NCBI RefSeq assembly: GCF_001613005.1 | Contig: NZ_BDBN01000052.1 | Coordinates: forward strand, 1-64,000 | Source of the DNA: Nocardia nova NBRC 15556 | GTDB taxonomy: Bacteria > Actinomycetota > Actinomycetes > Mycobacteriales > Mycobacteriaceae | Reading direction: 5' to 3' | Length of the DNA stretch: 64,000 bases | Shown here: in pieces, positions 48,888 through 58,084 of the stretch | Layout of the letters: every line of letters begins with the position of its first letter | How positions within the stretch are numbered: position 1 is the first letter of the stretch | The notes under the pieces: generated by a model | Database searches by the model: none | What the model was told of the DNA's origin: nothing | Seen by the model: only the letters and a program-made list of their open reading frames with translations | Program-made: the position numbers and the translations under genes

Positions 48888-50671
48888 CAGTACTTACGCT
48901 CCATCGGCTCGTAACGGGTCTGCACGACCGGCTTGAAGTCGAGCTGGATGTCGGCGATCAGCTCCGCCGGCTTACCGGGCTCGACCTGCTTGTACGCCAT
49001 GGTGTGGCGCATGAAGTTGACGTCGTCGCGGTCGGGGTAGTCCTCGCGGGCGTGGCCGCCGCGCGATTCCTTGCGGTTGAGCGCGCCCACGACGGTGACC
49101 TCGGCCAGCTCCAGCAGGAAGCCGAGCTCGACGGCCTCGAGCAGGTCGCTGTTGTAGCGCTTGCCCTTGTCCTGCACGGTGATGTGCTGGTAGCGCTCCT
49201 TGAGCGCGTGGATGTCGGTCAGCGCCTGCTTGAGGGTCTCCTCGGTGCGGAACACCGCGGCGTTGGCGTCCATGGTGACCTGCAGCTCGGTGCGGATGTC
49301 GGCGACCCGCTCGTTGCCGTGGTCGCTCAGCAGCAGCGTCAGCCAGTCCTGCACCATCTGCGCCGGGTTCTCCGGCAGCTCGACGAATTCGGTGCGGGCG
49401 GCGTACTCCGCGGCGGCGATACCCGAGCGGCGGCCGAACACGTTGATGTCCAGCAGCGAGTTGGTGCCCAGGCGGTTCGAGCCGTGCACCGACACGCAAG
49501 CGCACTCACCGGCGGCGTACAGGCCGGGGACCACGTCGGTGTTGTTGCGCAGCACCTCGCCGCGGATGCGGGTCGGGATACCACCCATCACGTAGTGACA
49601 GGTCGGCATGACCGGCACCGGCTCCTTCACCGGGTCCACACCCAGGTAGGTGCGGGAGAACTCGGTGATGTCGGGCAGCTTCTCCTCGAGCACGTCCTCG
49701 CCGAGGTGGGTCACGTCGATGAAGACGTAGTCCTTGTTCGGGCCGCCACCGCGACCCTCGAGGACCTCCTTGACCATCGACCGGGCCACGATGTCGCGCG
49801 GCGCGAGGTCCTTGATGGTGGGGGCGTAGCGCTCCATGAAGCGCTCACCGGAGGCGTTGCGCAGGATGCCGCCCTCACCGCGGACGGCCTCGGAGATCAG
49901 GATGCCCAGACCGGCCAGGCCCGTCGGATGGAACTGGTGGAACTCCATGTCCTCCAGCGGCAGCCCCTTACGGAACACGATCGCCATACCGTCACCGGTC
50001 AGCGTGTGCGCGTTGGAGGTGGTCTTGTACATCCGGCCGGAACCGCCGGTGGCGAAGATGATCGCCTTGGCGTGGAAGACGTGGATCTCGCCGGTGGCCA
50101 GCTCGTAGGCGACCACGCCGGTGGCGACCGAACCGCGGTCGGTCTCGCTCATCACCAGGTCGAGGACGTAGAACTCGTTGTAGAACTCCACGTCGTGCTT
50201 GACGCAGTTCTGGTAGAGCGTCTGCAGGATCATGTGGCCGGTGCGGTCGGCGGCGTAGCAGGCGCGGCGGACGGGCGCCTTGCCGTGGTCGCGGGTGTGA
50301 CCGCCGAAGCGACGCTGGTCGATCTTGCCCTCGGGCGTCCGGTTGAACGGCAGGCCCATCTTCTCCAGGTCCAGCACCGCGTCGATGGCCTCCTTGGCCA
50401 TGATCTCCGCGGCGTCCTGGTCGACCAGGTAGTCACCACCCTTGACGGTGTCGAAGGTGTGCCATTCCCAGTTGTCTTCTTCGACGTTGGCCAGCGCGGC
50501 GCACATACCGCCCTGTGCCGCGCCGGTGTGGCTGCGGGTCGGGTACAGCTTGGTCAGCACGGCGGTGCGAGCCCGGGGGCCGGCCTCGATCGCCGCGCGC
50601 ATCCCCGCGCCACCGGCACCGACGATGACCACGTCGTAGCGGTGTTCCTGAACCGGACGGGATTCACTCAT
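48887..50671 (-). CDS. sdhA: Succinate dehydrogenase flavoprotein subunit
   Basis: A 594-aa FAD subunit that oxidises succinate to fumarate. FAD-binding GAGGAGMRAA is at the N-terminus, and SHTGAAQGGMCAAL carries the histidine for covalent FAD. HQFHPTGLAGLGILISE and ATGGSGRMY follow, with RGEVL-type active-site residues further on. Full length. Long open frames on the opposite strand here are artefacts of GC-rich codon use. Confidence 0.97.
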   Translation of the reverse strand: MSESRPVQEHRYDVVIVGAGGAGMRAAIEAGPRARTAVLTKLYPTRSHTGAAQGGMCAALANVEEDNWEWHTFDTVKGGDYLVDQDAAEIMAKEAIDAVLDLEKMGLPFNRTPEGKIDQRRFGGHTRDHGKAPVRRACYAADRTGHMILQTLYQNCVKHDVEFYNEFYVLDLVMSETDRGSVATGVVAYELATGEIHVFHAKAIIFATGGSGRMYKTTSNAHTLTGDGMAIVFRKGLPLEDMEFHQFHPTGLAGLGILISEAVRGEGGILRNASGERFMERYAPTIKDLAPRDIVARSMVKEVLEGRGGGPNKDYVFIDVTHLGEDVLEEKLPDITEFSRTYLGVDPVKEPVPVMPTCHYVMGGIPTRIRGEVLRNNTDVVPGLYAAGECACVSVHGSNRLGTNSLLDINVFGRRSGIAAAEYAARTEFVELPENPAQMVQDWLTLLLSDHGNERVADIRTELQVTMDANAAVFRTEETLKQALTDIHALKERYQHITVQDKGKRYNSDLLEAVELGFLLELAEVTVVGALNRKESRGGHAREDYPDRDDVNFMRHTMAYKQVEPGKPAELIADIQLDFKPVVQTRYEPMERKY

Positions 50672-50684
50672 CGCGGAGGCGTTC

Positions 50685-51116
50685 CTAACTGATGTTGGGG
50701 TCGAAGGTGAAGATGACGTAGGTGCCCACGCCCATGATCAGGATCATGGCGACGGCCAGCAGGGTCTTCAGCCAGAAGCGGGTGGAGTCCTTACGGGAGT
50801 AGTCGTCGATGACCGTGCGCAGGCCGTTGCCACCGTGCAGCTGCGCCAGCCACAGCATGGCCAGATCCCAGCACTGCCAGAACGGGCTGGCCCAGCGGCC
50901 GGCCACGAAGCCGAAGTTCAGTCGCTTCACGCCGCCGTCGAGCATCAGCATGATCGTCATGTGGCCCAGCACCAGCACGATCAGCAGCAGGCCGGAGAAG
51001 CGCATGAACAGCCACGCGTACTTCTCGAAGTTGTTGCCGGAGGAACGGCGCGGGGTGCGGGGCGAGTCGAGGCTGGCGGGACGGTCGTAGGACTTGCCGA
51101 GAACAGGTGCGGTCAT
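50685..51116 (-). CDS. sdhD: Succinate dehydrogenase hydrophobic membrane anchor subunit
   Basis: A 143-aa membrane subunit with three helices: about 38-58 (MRFSGLLLIVLVLGHMTIML), 78-98 (WASPFWQCWDLAMLWLAQLH) and 116-138 (LLAVAMILIMGVGTYVIFTF). The H in LGHMTIM is the expected heme/quinone-region ligand. It anchors SdhAB together with SdhC; the gene sits between sdhC and sdhA. Confidence 0.92.
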   Translation of the reverse strand: MTAPVLGKSYDRPASLDSPRTPRRSSGNNFEKYAWLFMRFSGLLLIVLVLGHMTIMLMLDGGVKRLNFGFVAGRWASPFWQCWDLAMLWLAQLHGGNGLRTVIDDYSRKDSTRFWLKTLLAVAMILIMGVGTYVIFTFDPNIS

Positions 51117-51117
51117 A

Positions 51118-51519
51118 TCAGTGCTCCGTCAGCAGGTAGAAGAACTGGCGGCCGACGCCGGCGGCGGAGACCAGAACCCAGATGGTGAGCACGATCCACA
51201 GCATCAGGCGCTGGTACTTGGGGCCCTTGGACCAGAAGTCGACGAGGATCACGCGGACGCCGTTGAGCGCGTGGAACAGCACGCAGACGACCAGGCCCAT
51301 CTCCATGAGGGCCACGACCGGGTTCTTGTAGGTCTCGATGGCCCGGTTGTAGGTGTCCGGGCTGACCCGCACCAGAGCGGTGTCGAGTACGTGGACGAAC
51401 AGGAAGAAGAAGATCGTGACACCGGTGATCCGGTGCATCGCCCAGGACCACATACCCGGGTCGCCGCGGTACAGGGTCTTCCGCTTCGGCTGAGCCGGAG
51501 CTTCCAGTGTGGTCGTCAT
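51118..51519 (-). CDS. sdhC: Succinate dehydrogenase cytochrome b556 subunit
   Basis: A 133-aa membrane subunit, first gene of the operon. Motif MWSWAMHRITGVTIFFFLF is the SdhC signature (HRxTG), followed by HVLDTALV. Three membrane helices total. The ATG (MTTTLEAPAQPKRK) was chosen over an upstream open frame lacking similarity. Its stop lies 1 bp from the sdhD start, giving tight coupling. Confidence 0.93.
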   Translation of the reverse strand: MTTTLEAPAQPKRKTLYRGDPGMWSWAMHRITGVTIFFFLFVHVLDTALVRVSPDTYNRAIETYKNPVVALMEMGLVVCVLFHALNGVRVILVDFWSKGPKYQRLMLWIVLTIWVLVSAAGVGRQFFYLLTEH

Positions 51520-51848
51520 AGAGTGCGGTGCCTCCAACGTCGTTGATGGACACGCCGGCGAGCCGGCAGTCGGATCCGGTCGCAGCTTCGGCATACGCCG
51601 AGCATGTGAATCTGGAGAAACACCAGCTCAACTCGGGCGCTGACATCCGGAGGCGGTGGCCGGCGGTGCGTTGCCAAACCTGGACCGATCTGTGGAGAAC
51701 TCTAATCCCCGGCGATTCGCGGAACTAATTCGGCGTGCCGTGCGTTGAGCCTCCAAGCGGCGAGTTAGGTTTGCCTTGCCTGAATGTTCGACGGCGTCGC
51801 GGTGCCATTTCTACGCTGTCATATCAGCCATTCGAGCGGAGGTCCGAT

Positions 51849-52250
51849 ATGCCGGAAATTGATTGGGATTCCCTGCGTCACAACGCATTTCGAGTAATGC
51901 GTAATGCGTATGCACCGTACTCCGGCTTTCCGGTCGGCGCCGCCGCTCTCACCGCCGGCGGTTCCATTGTGAGCGGCTGCAATGTGGAAAATGTCTCATA
52001 CGGGCTCGGCGTCTGCGCCGAAACTGTACTCGTCGGTAACTTTTGTTCGTCCGGCGGCGGCCGTTTGCTGGCGGTCGCTGTCTGTGATTCGCACGGGGAA
52101 ATCCTGATGCCCTGCGGGAGGTGCCGGCAGGTGCTCTACGAGCACGGCGGGCCGGAACTGCTCGTCGACCATCGCGACGGCCCGGTACCCCTGGCGAGGT
52201 TGCTGCCGGACGCCTTCGGGCCGGACGATCTGGCCGCCGGCCGGAAATGA
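51849..52250 (+). CDS. cdd: Cytidine deaminase
   Basis: A 133-aa zinc enzyme that deaminates cytidine and deoxycytidine to uridine compounds. Zinc ligands C56, C89 and C92 and the proton-shuttling E58 lie in VCAETV and PCGRCRQ; NVENVSYGLG binds the nucleoside. The short tetrameric form. It starts the rightward nucleoside-salvage block and is divergent from sdhC. Confidence 0.95.
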   Translation: MPEIDWDSLRHNAFRVMRNAYAPYSGFPVGAAALTAGGSIVSGCNVENVSYGLGVCAETVLVGNFCSSGGGRLLAVAVCDSHGEILMPCGRCRQVLYEHGGPELLVDHRDGPVPLARLLPDAFGPDDLAAGRK

Positions 52251-52294
52251 TGTGAATTTCCGCACCCCGAACGGGATCTGGAAGGCTTTTCGCC

Positions 52295-53581
52295 ATGACC
52301 CATACGGCGGTGTCGGTGATCGCGGCCAAGCGCGACGGTGCGGAACTCGACGACGAACAGATCGATTGGGTGGTCGACGCGTTCACTCGCGGCGAGGTCG
52401 CCGACGAACAGATGTCGGCCCTGGCGATGGCGATCGTGCTGCGCGGCATGACCCGCCGCGAACTCGCCCGGTGGACCGCCGCGATGATCGCCTCCGGGCA
52501 GCGGATGGACTTCACGAACCTGCCCCGGCCGACCGTCGACAAACACTCGACGGGAGGAGTCGGCGACAAGATCACCCTGCCGCTGGCGCCACTGGTGGCC
52601 GCCTGTGGCGCGGCGGTGCCGCAGTTGTCGGGCCGCGGCCTGGGTCACACGGGCGGAACCCTGGACAAGTTGGAATCGATTCCGGGCTGGCGAGCCGATC
52701 TGGATACCGCGCGGATGCGGTCGATCCTCGCCGACCCGGAGATCGGCGCGGTGATCTGCGCGGCCGGGGCGGATCTGGCACCGGCCGACAAGCGTCTGTA
52801 CGCGCTGCGCGATGTGACCGGCACCGTGGAATCGGTTCCGCTCATCGCCAGTTCGATCATGAGCAAGAAGATCGCCGAGGGAACCGGCGCACTCGTCCTG
52901 GATGTGAAGGTCGGCAGCGGCGCGTTCATGAAGAATTTCCGCGACGCCACCGAATTGGCCACGGCCATGGTCGAATTGGGGACCGACGCGGGGGTGCGGA
53001 CGGTCGCGTTGCTCACCGCGATGGACACCCCGCTCGGGCGTACCGCGGGCAATGCGCTCGAGGTCGCCGAAGCGGTGGAGGTTCTGGCCGGCGGCGGCCC
53101 GGCGGATGTCGTCGAGCTGACGGTGGCGCTGGCGCGAGAGATGGTGGCGCAGGCCGGTATTCGCGATGTCGACCCCGCCGCCGCGCTGGCCGACGGCCGC
53201 GCGATGGATCACTGGCGGGCGATGATCACGGCGCAGGGTGGCGATCCCGACGCGCCCCTGCCGCGGGCGCGGCACACCGAAACCCTGGTGGCGCAGGAAT
53301 CGGGCGTCCTCACCCGGCTGGATGCGATGGCCGTGGGGCTCGCCGCCTGGCGGCTCGGCGCCGGACGCGCTCGTCAGGGCGATCCCGTGCAGTTCGGCGC
53401 GGGCATCGAGATGCACTGCAAGCCGGGCGATCCGGTGACGGCCGGGAAGCCGCTGTTCACCCTGCACACCGACTCCGAAGCGGCCGTACCCACGGCGATC
53501 GCGACACTGCGGGCGGGATTCGACATCGGAGCGGTTCCGCCGACCGCGCATCCGCTGATCCTGGGGCGGATCGGCCTCTGA
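52295..53581 (+). CDS. deoA: Thymidine (pyrimidine-nucleoside) phosphorylase
   Basis: A 428-aa enzyme that splits thymidine and related nucleosides with phosphate. Phosphate and nucleoside sites: KHSTGGVGDKITLPLAPLV, SGRGLGHTGGTLDKLESIPG and SSIMSKKIAEGT. Full length for the family. It follows cdd by 44 bp and forms the same order (cdd-deoA-add) recalled from mycobacteria, though here two small transporter genes intervene before add. Confidence 0.95.
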   Translation: MTHTAVSVIAAKRDGAELDDEQIDWVVDAFTRGEVADEQMSALAMAIVLRGMTRRELARWTAAMIASGQRMDFTNLPRPTVDKHSTGGVGDKITLPLAPLVAACGAAVPQLSGRGLGHTGGTLDKLESIPGWRADLDTARMRSILADPEIGAVICAAGADLAPADKRLYALRDVTGTVESVPLIASSIMSKKIAEGTGALVLDVKVGSGAFMKNFRDATELATAMVELGTDAGVRTVALLTAMDTPLGRTAGNALEVAEAVEVLAGGGPADVVELTVALAREMVAQAGIRDVDPAAALADGRAMDHWRAMITAQGGDPDAPLPRARHTETLVAQESGVLTRLDAMAVGLAAWRLGAGRARQGDPVQFGAGIEMHCKPGDPVTAGKPLFTLHTDSEAAVPTAIATLRAGFDIGAVPPTAHPLILGRIGL

Positions 53582-53728
53582 GCACAGTTGGTGACCTGTC
53601 TATTGTGCCAATAACCAACGGCACGTCATTCAGGTTGCTATTCTGTGCTCGCGCGACCGCAGAATCCGGCTGGTGAGCACCGCCTGCGTGCGGCGGCATT
53701 CGTTGTCACCTAGCGAAGGACGTGTCTC

Positions 53729-54253
53729 GTGGGTGCTGTCGCTCTCGGACTGATCTTCTTGTTCATCCTGGCCGCCGGCGGATTACGGTCCGTCGAGGTC
53801 GGATGCCAGAACACACAGAAATTCCATCTGAAGAACATGTGGCTGTGCGCGGTGGTGTCCTACGCCGTCGCGCTGGCCGGATTCTCGGTCTTCCTCGTGA
53901 TCTCGACCGTGGTTTCGCATTCGCCGTGGCCGACGTGGGCCGATGTGGAACGGATGCCCTGGTGGGCGCCGTTCGGCGGGCTGATCGGCGGTGTCGCGGT
54001 GATCGGCATGATCACCGTGGCCAAATATGTCGGTGTCGCCACCTTCAACGCCGTCGTCATCGTGGCCGAAATGCTGGTCGCGCTGGTGATGGACGACCTG
54101 GGCGCGATGGGTTTCGCCGAGCGGCACGCGACGCCGCCGCGGCTGCTCGCCGCGGCGCTGATCACCGTGGCGGTGTATCTCATGGCGAGCGATTCCCGGG
54201 AGGCGGCGCCCCGGCCACCCGAGTTCGTGCCGGCCGGGGAGGCGGCGCGATGA
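53729..54253 (+). CDS. Half-size DMT-type membrane protein A
   Basis: A 174-aa protein with about five membrane segments, resembling the DUF606/YdcZ-like half of the drug/metabolite transporter superfamily. Signature GGLRSVEVGCQN near residue 17 recurs in the next gene. Other matches are VVSYAVALAGFSVFLVI, WWAPFGGLIGGVAVIGMITV and YVGVATFNAVVIVAEMLVAL. GTG start. Overlap ATGA with gene B suggests the two halves form one hetero-oligomeric transporter. Position in a nucleoside-salvage locus hints at a base or nucleoside substrate. Confidence 0.75.
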   Translation: MGAVALGLIFLFILAAGGLRSVEVGCQNTQKFHLKNMWLCAVVSYAVALAGFSVFLVISTVVSHSPWPTWADVERMPWWAPFGGLIGGVAVIGMITVAKYVGVATFNAVVIVAEMLVALVMDDLGAMGFAERHATPPRLLAAALITVAVYLMASDSREAAPRPPEFVPAGEAAR

Positions 54254-54753
54254 CCGCCCGCACCACTGTCCGGCAGGCGGCGCTCGGCCGCGGGGCGATG
54301 ATTCTCGTCTTCGTCCTGATGCTCGTCGGCGGCGCCCTGCGCTCGGTCGAGGCCGGATGCCAGAACTCGCTCAAACTCGCCCTGCACAACGTCTTTCTGT
54401 GCGGCGTGATCTCGTACGCGGTGGCGCTCGCCGGTGTCGGCGCGATATTCGCTGTGACACTGGCGATTTCGCCGCATCAGCCGTGGCCGTCCCGATCGGA
54501 TCTGAAGACGATGCCCCGATGGGCTCCCTTCGGCGGGCTCACCGGCGGCGCCGCCATCTTCGCGATGATCACGGTGGCCTCCAGCGTCGGAGTGAGCACC
54601 TTCAACGCCCTGATCATCGCCGGTCAGATGCTGCTCGCGGCGGCCATGGACCATTTCGGTGTGATGGGTTTCCCACGCCGGCCGGTCAGCGCGCAGCGGC
54701 TGGCGGGCTGTGCGCTGATCGTCGTGGGCGCCTATCTGATGGCCAGGTACTGA
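54250..54753 (+). CDS. Half-size DMT-type membrane protein B
   Basis: A 167-aa paralogue of the preceding protein: GGALRSVEAGCQNSLKLALH, VISYAVALAGVGAIFAV, RWAPFGGLTGGAAIFAMITV and VGVSTFNALIIAGQMLLAA align segment by segment. About five membrane helices. Its start overlaps the stop of its partner by 4 bp. A tandem duplication followed by divergence is the simplest origin. Substrate unknown; likely same transporter complex. Confidence 0.75.
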   Translation: MTARTTVRQAALGRGAMILVFVLMLVGGALRSVEAGCQNSLKLALHNVFLCGVISYAVALAGVGAIFAVTLAISPHQPWPSRSDLKTMPRWAPFGGLTGGAAIFAMITVASSVGVSTFNALIIAGQMLLAAAMDHFGVMGFPRRPVSAQRLAGCALIVVGAYLMARY

Positions 54754-54862
54754 GCCGAGTCCGGCTACATGGGGGCGACCGCCGGGCAACGACAGGCCGG
54801 CGGGCAGATGCACACCCGGCAAGTTGCCTGCACGGGCCCGCGAATGCGGATAGCGTCGTTAC

Positions 54863-55957
54863 ATGACTGGACCGATGCCTTTGACTCTCGCCTCGATCCG
54901 CCAGGCCCCCAAGGCCGTGCTGCACGACCATCTCGACGGTGGCCTGCGTCCCGCGACCGTGCTCGAACTGGCCGAGGACTGCGGATACGACCAGCTACCC
55001 GCCACCGACGCGCAGGCCCTGGCGCAGTGGTTCCGCGAAGCGGCCGACAGCGGATCGCTCGAGCGCTATCTGGAGACCTTCGCGCACACGGTGGCGGTGA
55101 TGCAGACCCCGGAGGGACTGCGGCGGGTGGCGCGCGAATGCGCACTGGACCTGGCCGCAGACGGGGTGGTGTACGCCGAGGTCCGCTTCGCGCCCGAACA
55201 GCATCTCGAACGCGACCTCACTCTCGACGAGGTCGTCGAGCACACCCTGGCAGGCTTTCGCGAGGGCGAGCGGCTGGCCGCCGAAGCCGGCACCCCCATC
55301 CGGGTGACCTGCCTGCTCACCGCCATGCGTCACGCCGCCCGCTCCCGCGAGATCGCCGAGCTGACGGTGCGCTTCCGCGACCGCGGGGTCGGCGGATTCG
55401 ACATCGCCGGAGCCGAGGCGGGCTATCCGCCCTCGCGGCATCTGGACGCCTTCGAATACATGCGCGCCAACTGTGCGCAGTTCACCATTCACGCCGGGGA
55501 GGCGTTCGGGCTGCCGTCGATCCACGAGGCGCTGGCGTTCTGCGGCTGCGATCGGCTCGGGCACGGGGTGCGGATCACCGACGACATCTTCGACGGCGAC
55601 GGCTCCGAGCCCACCCTCGGGCTGGTGGCCAATTACGTTCGCGACAAACGGATTCCGCTCGAGCTGTGTCCCTCGTCCAATGTGCAGACCGGTGCCGTGC
55701 CGGCTCTGGACAAGCATCCGTTCGACCTGCTGGCGCGGTTGCGGTTCCGGGTCACCGTCAATACCGACAACCGGCTCATGAGCGATACCGACATGAGCCG
55801 GGAAATGTTGAAGCTGGTCGAAACCTTCGGCTACGGCTGGAGCGATCTGGAACGGTTCACGATCAACGCCATGAAGTCGGCGTTCATTCCGTTCCCGGAT
55901 CGACTGCGCATCATCGACGAGGTGATCAAGCCCGGTTACGCCGTGCTGATCGGATGA
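54863..55957 (+). CDS. add: Adenosine deaminase
   Basis: A 364-aa zinc enzyme converting adenosine to inosine. Zinc ligands in LHDHLDGG and in the later H-containing segments; FTIHAGEAFG carries catalytic His/Glu, DRLGHGVRI and VNTDNRLMSDTDM the remaining site (N instead of the second D in NTDD, usual in actinobacterial forms). Inosine produced can feed punA further right. Independent promoter likely in the 109-bp gap upstream. Confidence 0.94.
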   Translation: MTGPMPLTLASIRQAPKAVLHDHLDGGLRPATVLELAEDCGYDQLPATDAQALAQWFREAADSGSLERYLETFAHTVAVMQTPEGLRRVARECALDLAADGVVYAEVRFAPEQHLERDLTLDEVVEHTLAGFREGERLAAEAGTPIRVTCLLTAMRHAARSREIAELTVRFRDRGVGGFDIAGAEAGYPPSRHLDAFEYMRANCAQFTIHAGEAFGLPSIHEALAFCGCDRLGHGVRITDDIFDGDGSEPTLGLVANYVRDKRIPLELCPSSNVQTGAVPALDKHPFDLLARLRFRVTVNTDNRLMSDTDMSREMLKLVETFGYGWSDLERFTINAMKSAFIPFPDRLRIIDEVIKPGYAVLIG

Positions 55958-55998
55958 CCACCGCGTCCCTCGGCCGATGACCGCGCCTCGGGAACCGG

Positions 55999-57261
55999 CT
56001 AGCCCTTCTCCAGCCGGTTCTCGAAGGCCTGCTCCAGCGCTCGCCAGCTCTCGGCCTCGGCGGTGAACGGCGGACTCGGCGCCAGCCGGGTCGGGTCCGG
56101 CTCCAGCAGGTAGGAGACGTACCAGCCCAGCGGCGTCGACTTCGCCAGCGCCTGCTCGACGGAGTCGTCACCGACGTAATCGGCTGCGTCGGTGAACAAT
56201 TCGACCGCCAGATCCAGCTGGTCGATATCGACCGCCTTGGGACCCTGGCCCAGGTCGTCGGCCAGGCCCGGCAGCACGTAGACGTTCTCCTCGGTGACCT
56301 CGACCTCGAGCGAACCGTCGACCGCCGCCGTGCGAACCTCGCCGTAGGTGCTGACCCGCGCCAGATCGTGGTCGTGATCGTCGGCCAGGTAGCGGGCCAG
56401 CGCGCGCTCGGAGGGGAAGACGGTGATGGTGCCGTCGTGGCCGAGGAACACCGGCTCGTCGTCCAGATAGCAACGCAGGGTGAAGAATTCGCCTTCGGAC
56501 GTGACGATCTTGACCGGGTCGATGCCGACCTCGTGCCAGAAGGTCTCCTCTTCGTCCTCGTCGTCTTCCTCGTCGGTGTCCTCGTCCTCGTCGAGGTCGA
56601 CCGGCTCGATATCGTCGTCGTCGGTGTCGGCGACGTCCTCGGCGTCGACGACGTTCTCCTCGGCGGCCAGCAGTTCCGCCTCCGCCACGGCCAGCGCTTC
56701 CTGGTCGACATCCGGAGAGGCCACCACAGAATCGATGGCATCGATGACCCGGTCCCAGTCCTTGGCGATCGCGTTGCCGACCTGGTCCCACAGCTGTTCG
56801 CCGTCGCGGCCGACGAACGCGGTCACACCCGCCGGCAGAGCGCCGAGGACGGGATGGGAGCCGAAGAACTTGGTGACCACCTCGAGTTCGCACACCTCGC
56901 CGATGGTGCGGACCATCTCGAGGGTCTCTTCCAGTTCGGCGATGGTCTCCGGGTCGGGTTCACCGGCCGCGAGTTCGGGAACGCCGACCAGATCGAAGAC
57001 GTGCTCCTCCTGGGGTTCGAGCTCGGCGGCGGACAAACCCACGACGACCTTCCAGGACGGATGGTCCACCAGATCGTTGTCGTCGTTGGTCCGGATGAAC
57101 GCGGCGAGCTCCGCGGGGGAGTCGAATCCGTAGAGCTCGTCCTCGTGACCGAGGAATGCCTCCCACTCGTCGTCACCGTCTCGCCAGCGCGGTGCCCACA
57201 GGGTGACCAGATCGCCGTCGGTGAGACCGAGCTCGATCGGGACGATGTCTCCAGAAGCCAT
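55999..57261 (-). CDS. Conserved acidic 420-aa actinobacterial protein (Rv3311-like)
   Basis: A 420-aa acidic protein starting MASGDIVPIELGLTDGDLVT. It appears to hold two related alpha/beta parts (about 15-200 and 245-400) joined by an Asp/Glu tract near 205-240 (DTDDDDIEPVDLDEDEDTDE). Length and position between add and upp match M. tuberculosis Rv3311, a conserved protein of unknown function sometimes labelled primosomal protein without evidence. No catalytic motif is seen. Confidence 0.82.
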   Translation of the reverse strand: MASGDIVPIELGLTDGDLVTLWAPRWRDGDDEWEAFLGHEDELYGFDSPAELAAFIRTNDDNDLVDHPSWKVVVGLSAAELEPQEEHVFDLVGVPELAAGEPDPETIAELEETLEMVRTIGEVCELEVVTKFFGSHPVLGALPAGVTAFVGRDGEQLWDQVGNAIAKDWDRVIDAIDSVVASPDVDQEALAVAEAELLAAEENVVDAEDVADTDDDDIEPVDLDEDEDTDEEDDEDEEETFWHEVGIDPVKIVTSEGEFFTLRCYLDDEPVFLGHDGTITVFPSERALARYLADDHDHDLARVSTYGEVRTAAVDGSLEVEVTEENVYVLPGLADDLGQGPKAVDIDQLDLAVELFTDAADYVGDDSVEQALAKSTPLGWYVSYLLEPDPTRLAPSPPFTAEAESWRALEQAFENRLEKG

Positions 57262-57294
57262 GACCGGAAGCCTATCGAGCCGTCGCCTTCGGCA

Positions 57295-57627
57295 CTATTC
57301 GGCCCGCCCCCCAACGTTTCCCGATTCGGGCGCGGTGAAGGCGGAATTGAGGGTGGCGACCACCTCCGAGCGCTGCTCTCCCGCATTCTGCGCCGCCTGC
57401 TGGCAGGCCCAGATGATCAACTGGCCCACTTCGGCCGGAGAATGCGAGGTGACGGCCTCGGACAGGTCCAGGCCGACCAGGGCGCCGTCGCTGTCGACCT
57501 CGACGCTCACCGAACCGTCCTCGGCGGTGAACCGGCCGCGCACGTTCTTCAGGTTGTAGAGCGCCGCCTCGAGGGCCTCGAGTTTATTCGTCGCCGCGGC
57601 GACGAGGGCATCCATTTCCGCGCTCAC
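57295..57627 (-). CDS. YbaB/EbfC-like protein of the NlpC/P60 cluster
   Basis: A 110-aa YbaB-fold protein: starting helix MSAEMDALVAAATNKLEALE, sheet VRGRFTAEDGSVSVEVDSDG and a helix ending in a short tail. It precedes the acidic 420-aa gene and follows the other small ESX-associated genes on the same strand. Role unknown; DNA binding is possible but unproved for these ESX-linked paralogues. Confidence 0.78.
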   Translation of the reverse strand: MSAEMDALVAAATNKLEALEAALYNLKNVRGRFTAEDGSVSVEVDSDGALVGLDLSEAVTSHSPAEVGQLIIWACQQAAQNAGEQRSEVVATLNSAFTAPESGNVGGRAE

Positions 57628-57733
57628 AGTGCGTCCTTTCCGGCAGATGCGCCAACGCTCATGCTGTGCTTGTCAACCGTACGAACGGGGCGCCGCGTGG
57701 TTACGCTCCGCAGCCTGTTTTGCCCGCGACCGT

Positions 57734-58084
57734 TCATACGGGCCTCATCCAGCTGGTGGGGCCGGTGTCCTCGTCGTCCATGCGGTCGAGTTCGTCGACG
57801 GCTTCCTGGCGGGTGGGCAGGCCCAATTTGTCCAGGATCTCGGTGGGCATGCCGGATTCGGCGAGCAGTTCGCGCCGGCGGGCCTTGGCGACGATCGCCG
57901 ACCGCTTGGTCAGCCGCAGAATCTCCGCGGCCAAAGCCTGTGCGCCGTAACGGTATTCGCTGCGCTCGAATTTGATCTCCACCGGAATGCCCTGATCGGT
58001 GGCCCGCACACTGATGGTGCCGGCGCGATTGGTGCTGGCGGCGACCGTGACGCTCGGGATCTGCTGGTGCTGCGGCTGGCTCAT
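57734..58084 (-). CDS. YbaB-like/ESX-associated hypothetical protein
   Basis: A 116-aa protein with a central YbaB-like segment (VTVAASTNRAGTISVRATDQ, IPVEIKF) and a helical C-terminus (RREAVDELDRMDDEDTGPT-like). Its ATG overlaps the stop of the NlpC/P60 gene by 4 bp, so the two are co-translated. Equivalent small proteins accompany ESX-linked peptidases in Nocardia and Mycobacterium; function unknown. Confidence 0.75.
   Translation of the reverse strand: MSQPQHQQIPSVTVAASTNRAGTISVRATDQGIPVEIKFERSEYRYGAQALAAEILRLTKRSAIVAKARRRELLAESGMPTEILDKLGLPTRQEAVDELDRMDDEDTGPTSWMRPV

Noticed and set aside
49004..50692. 562-codon plus-strand frame opposite sdhA
   Set aside because: Shadow of sdhA codon usage; no ribosome site and no recognisable fold.
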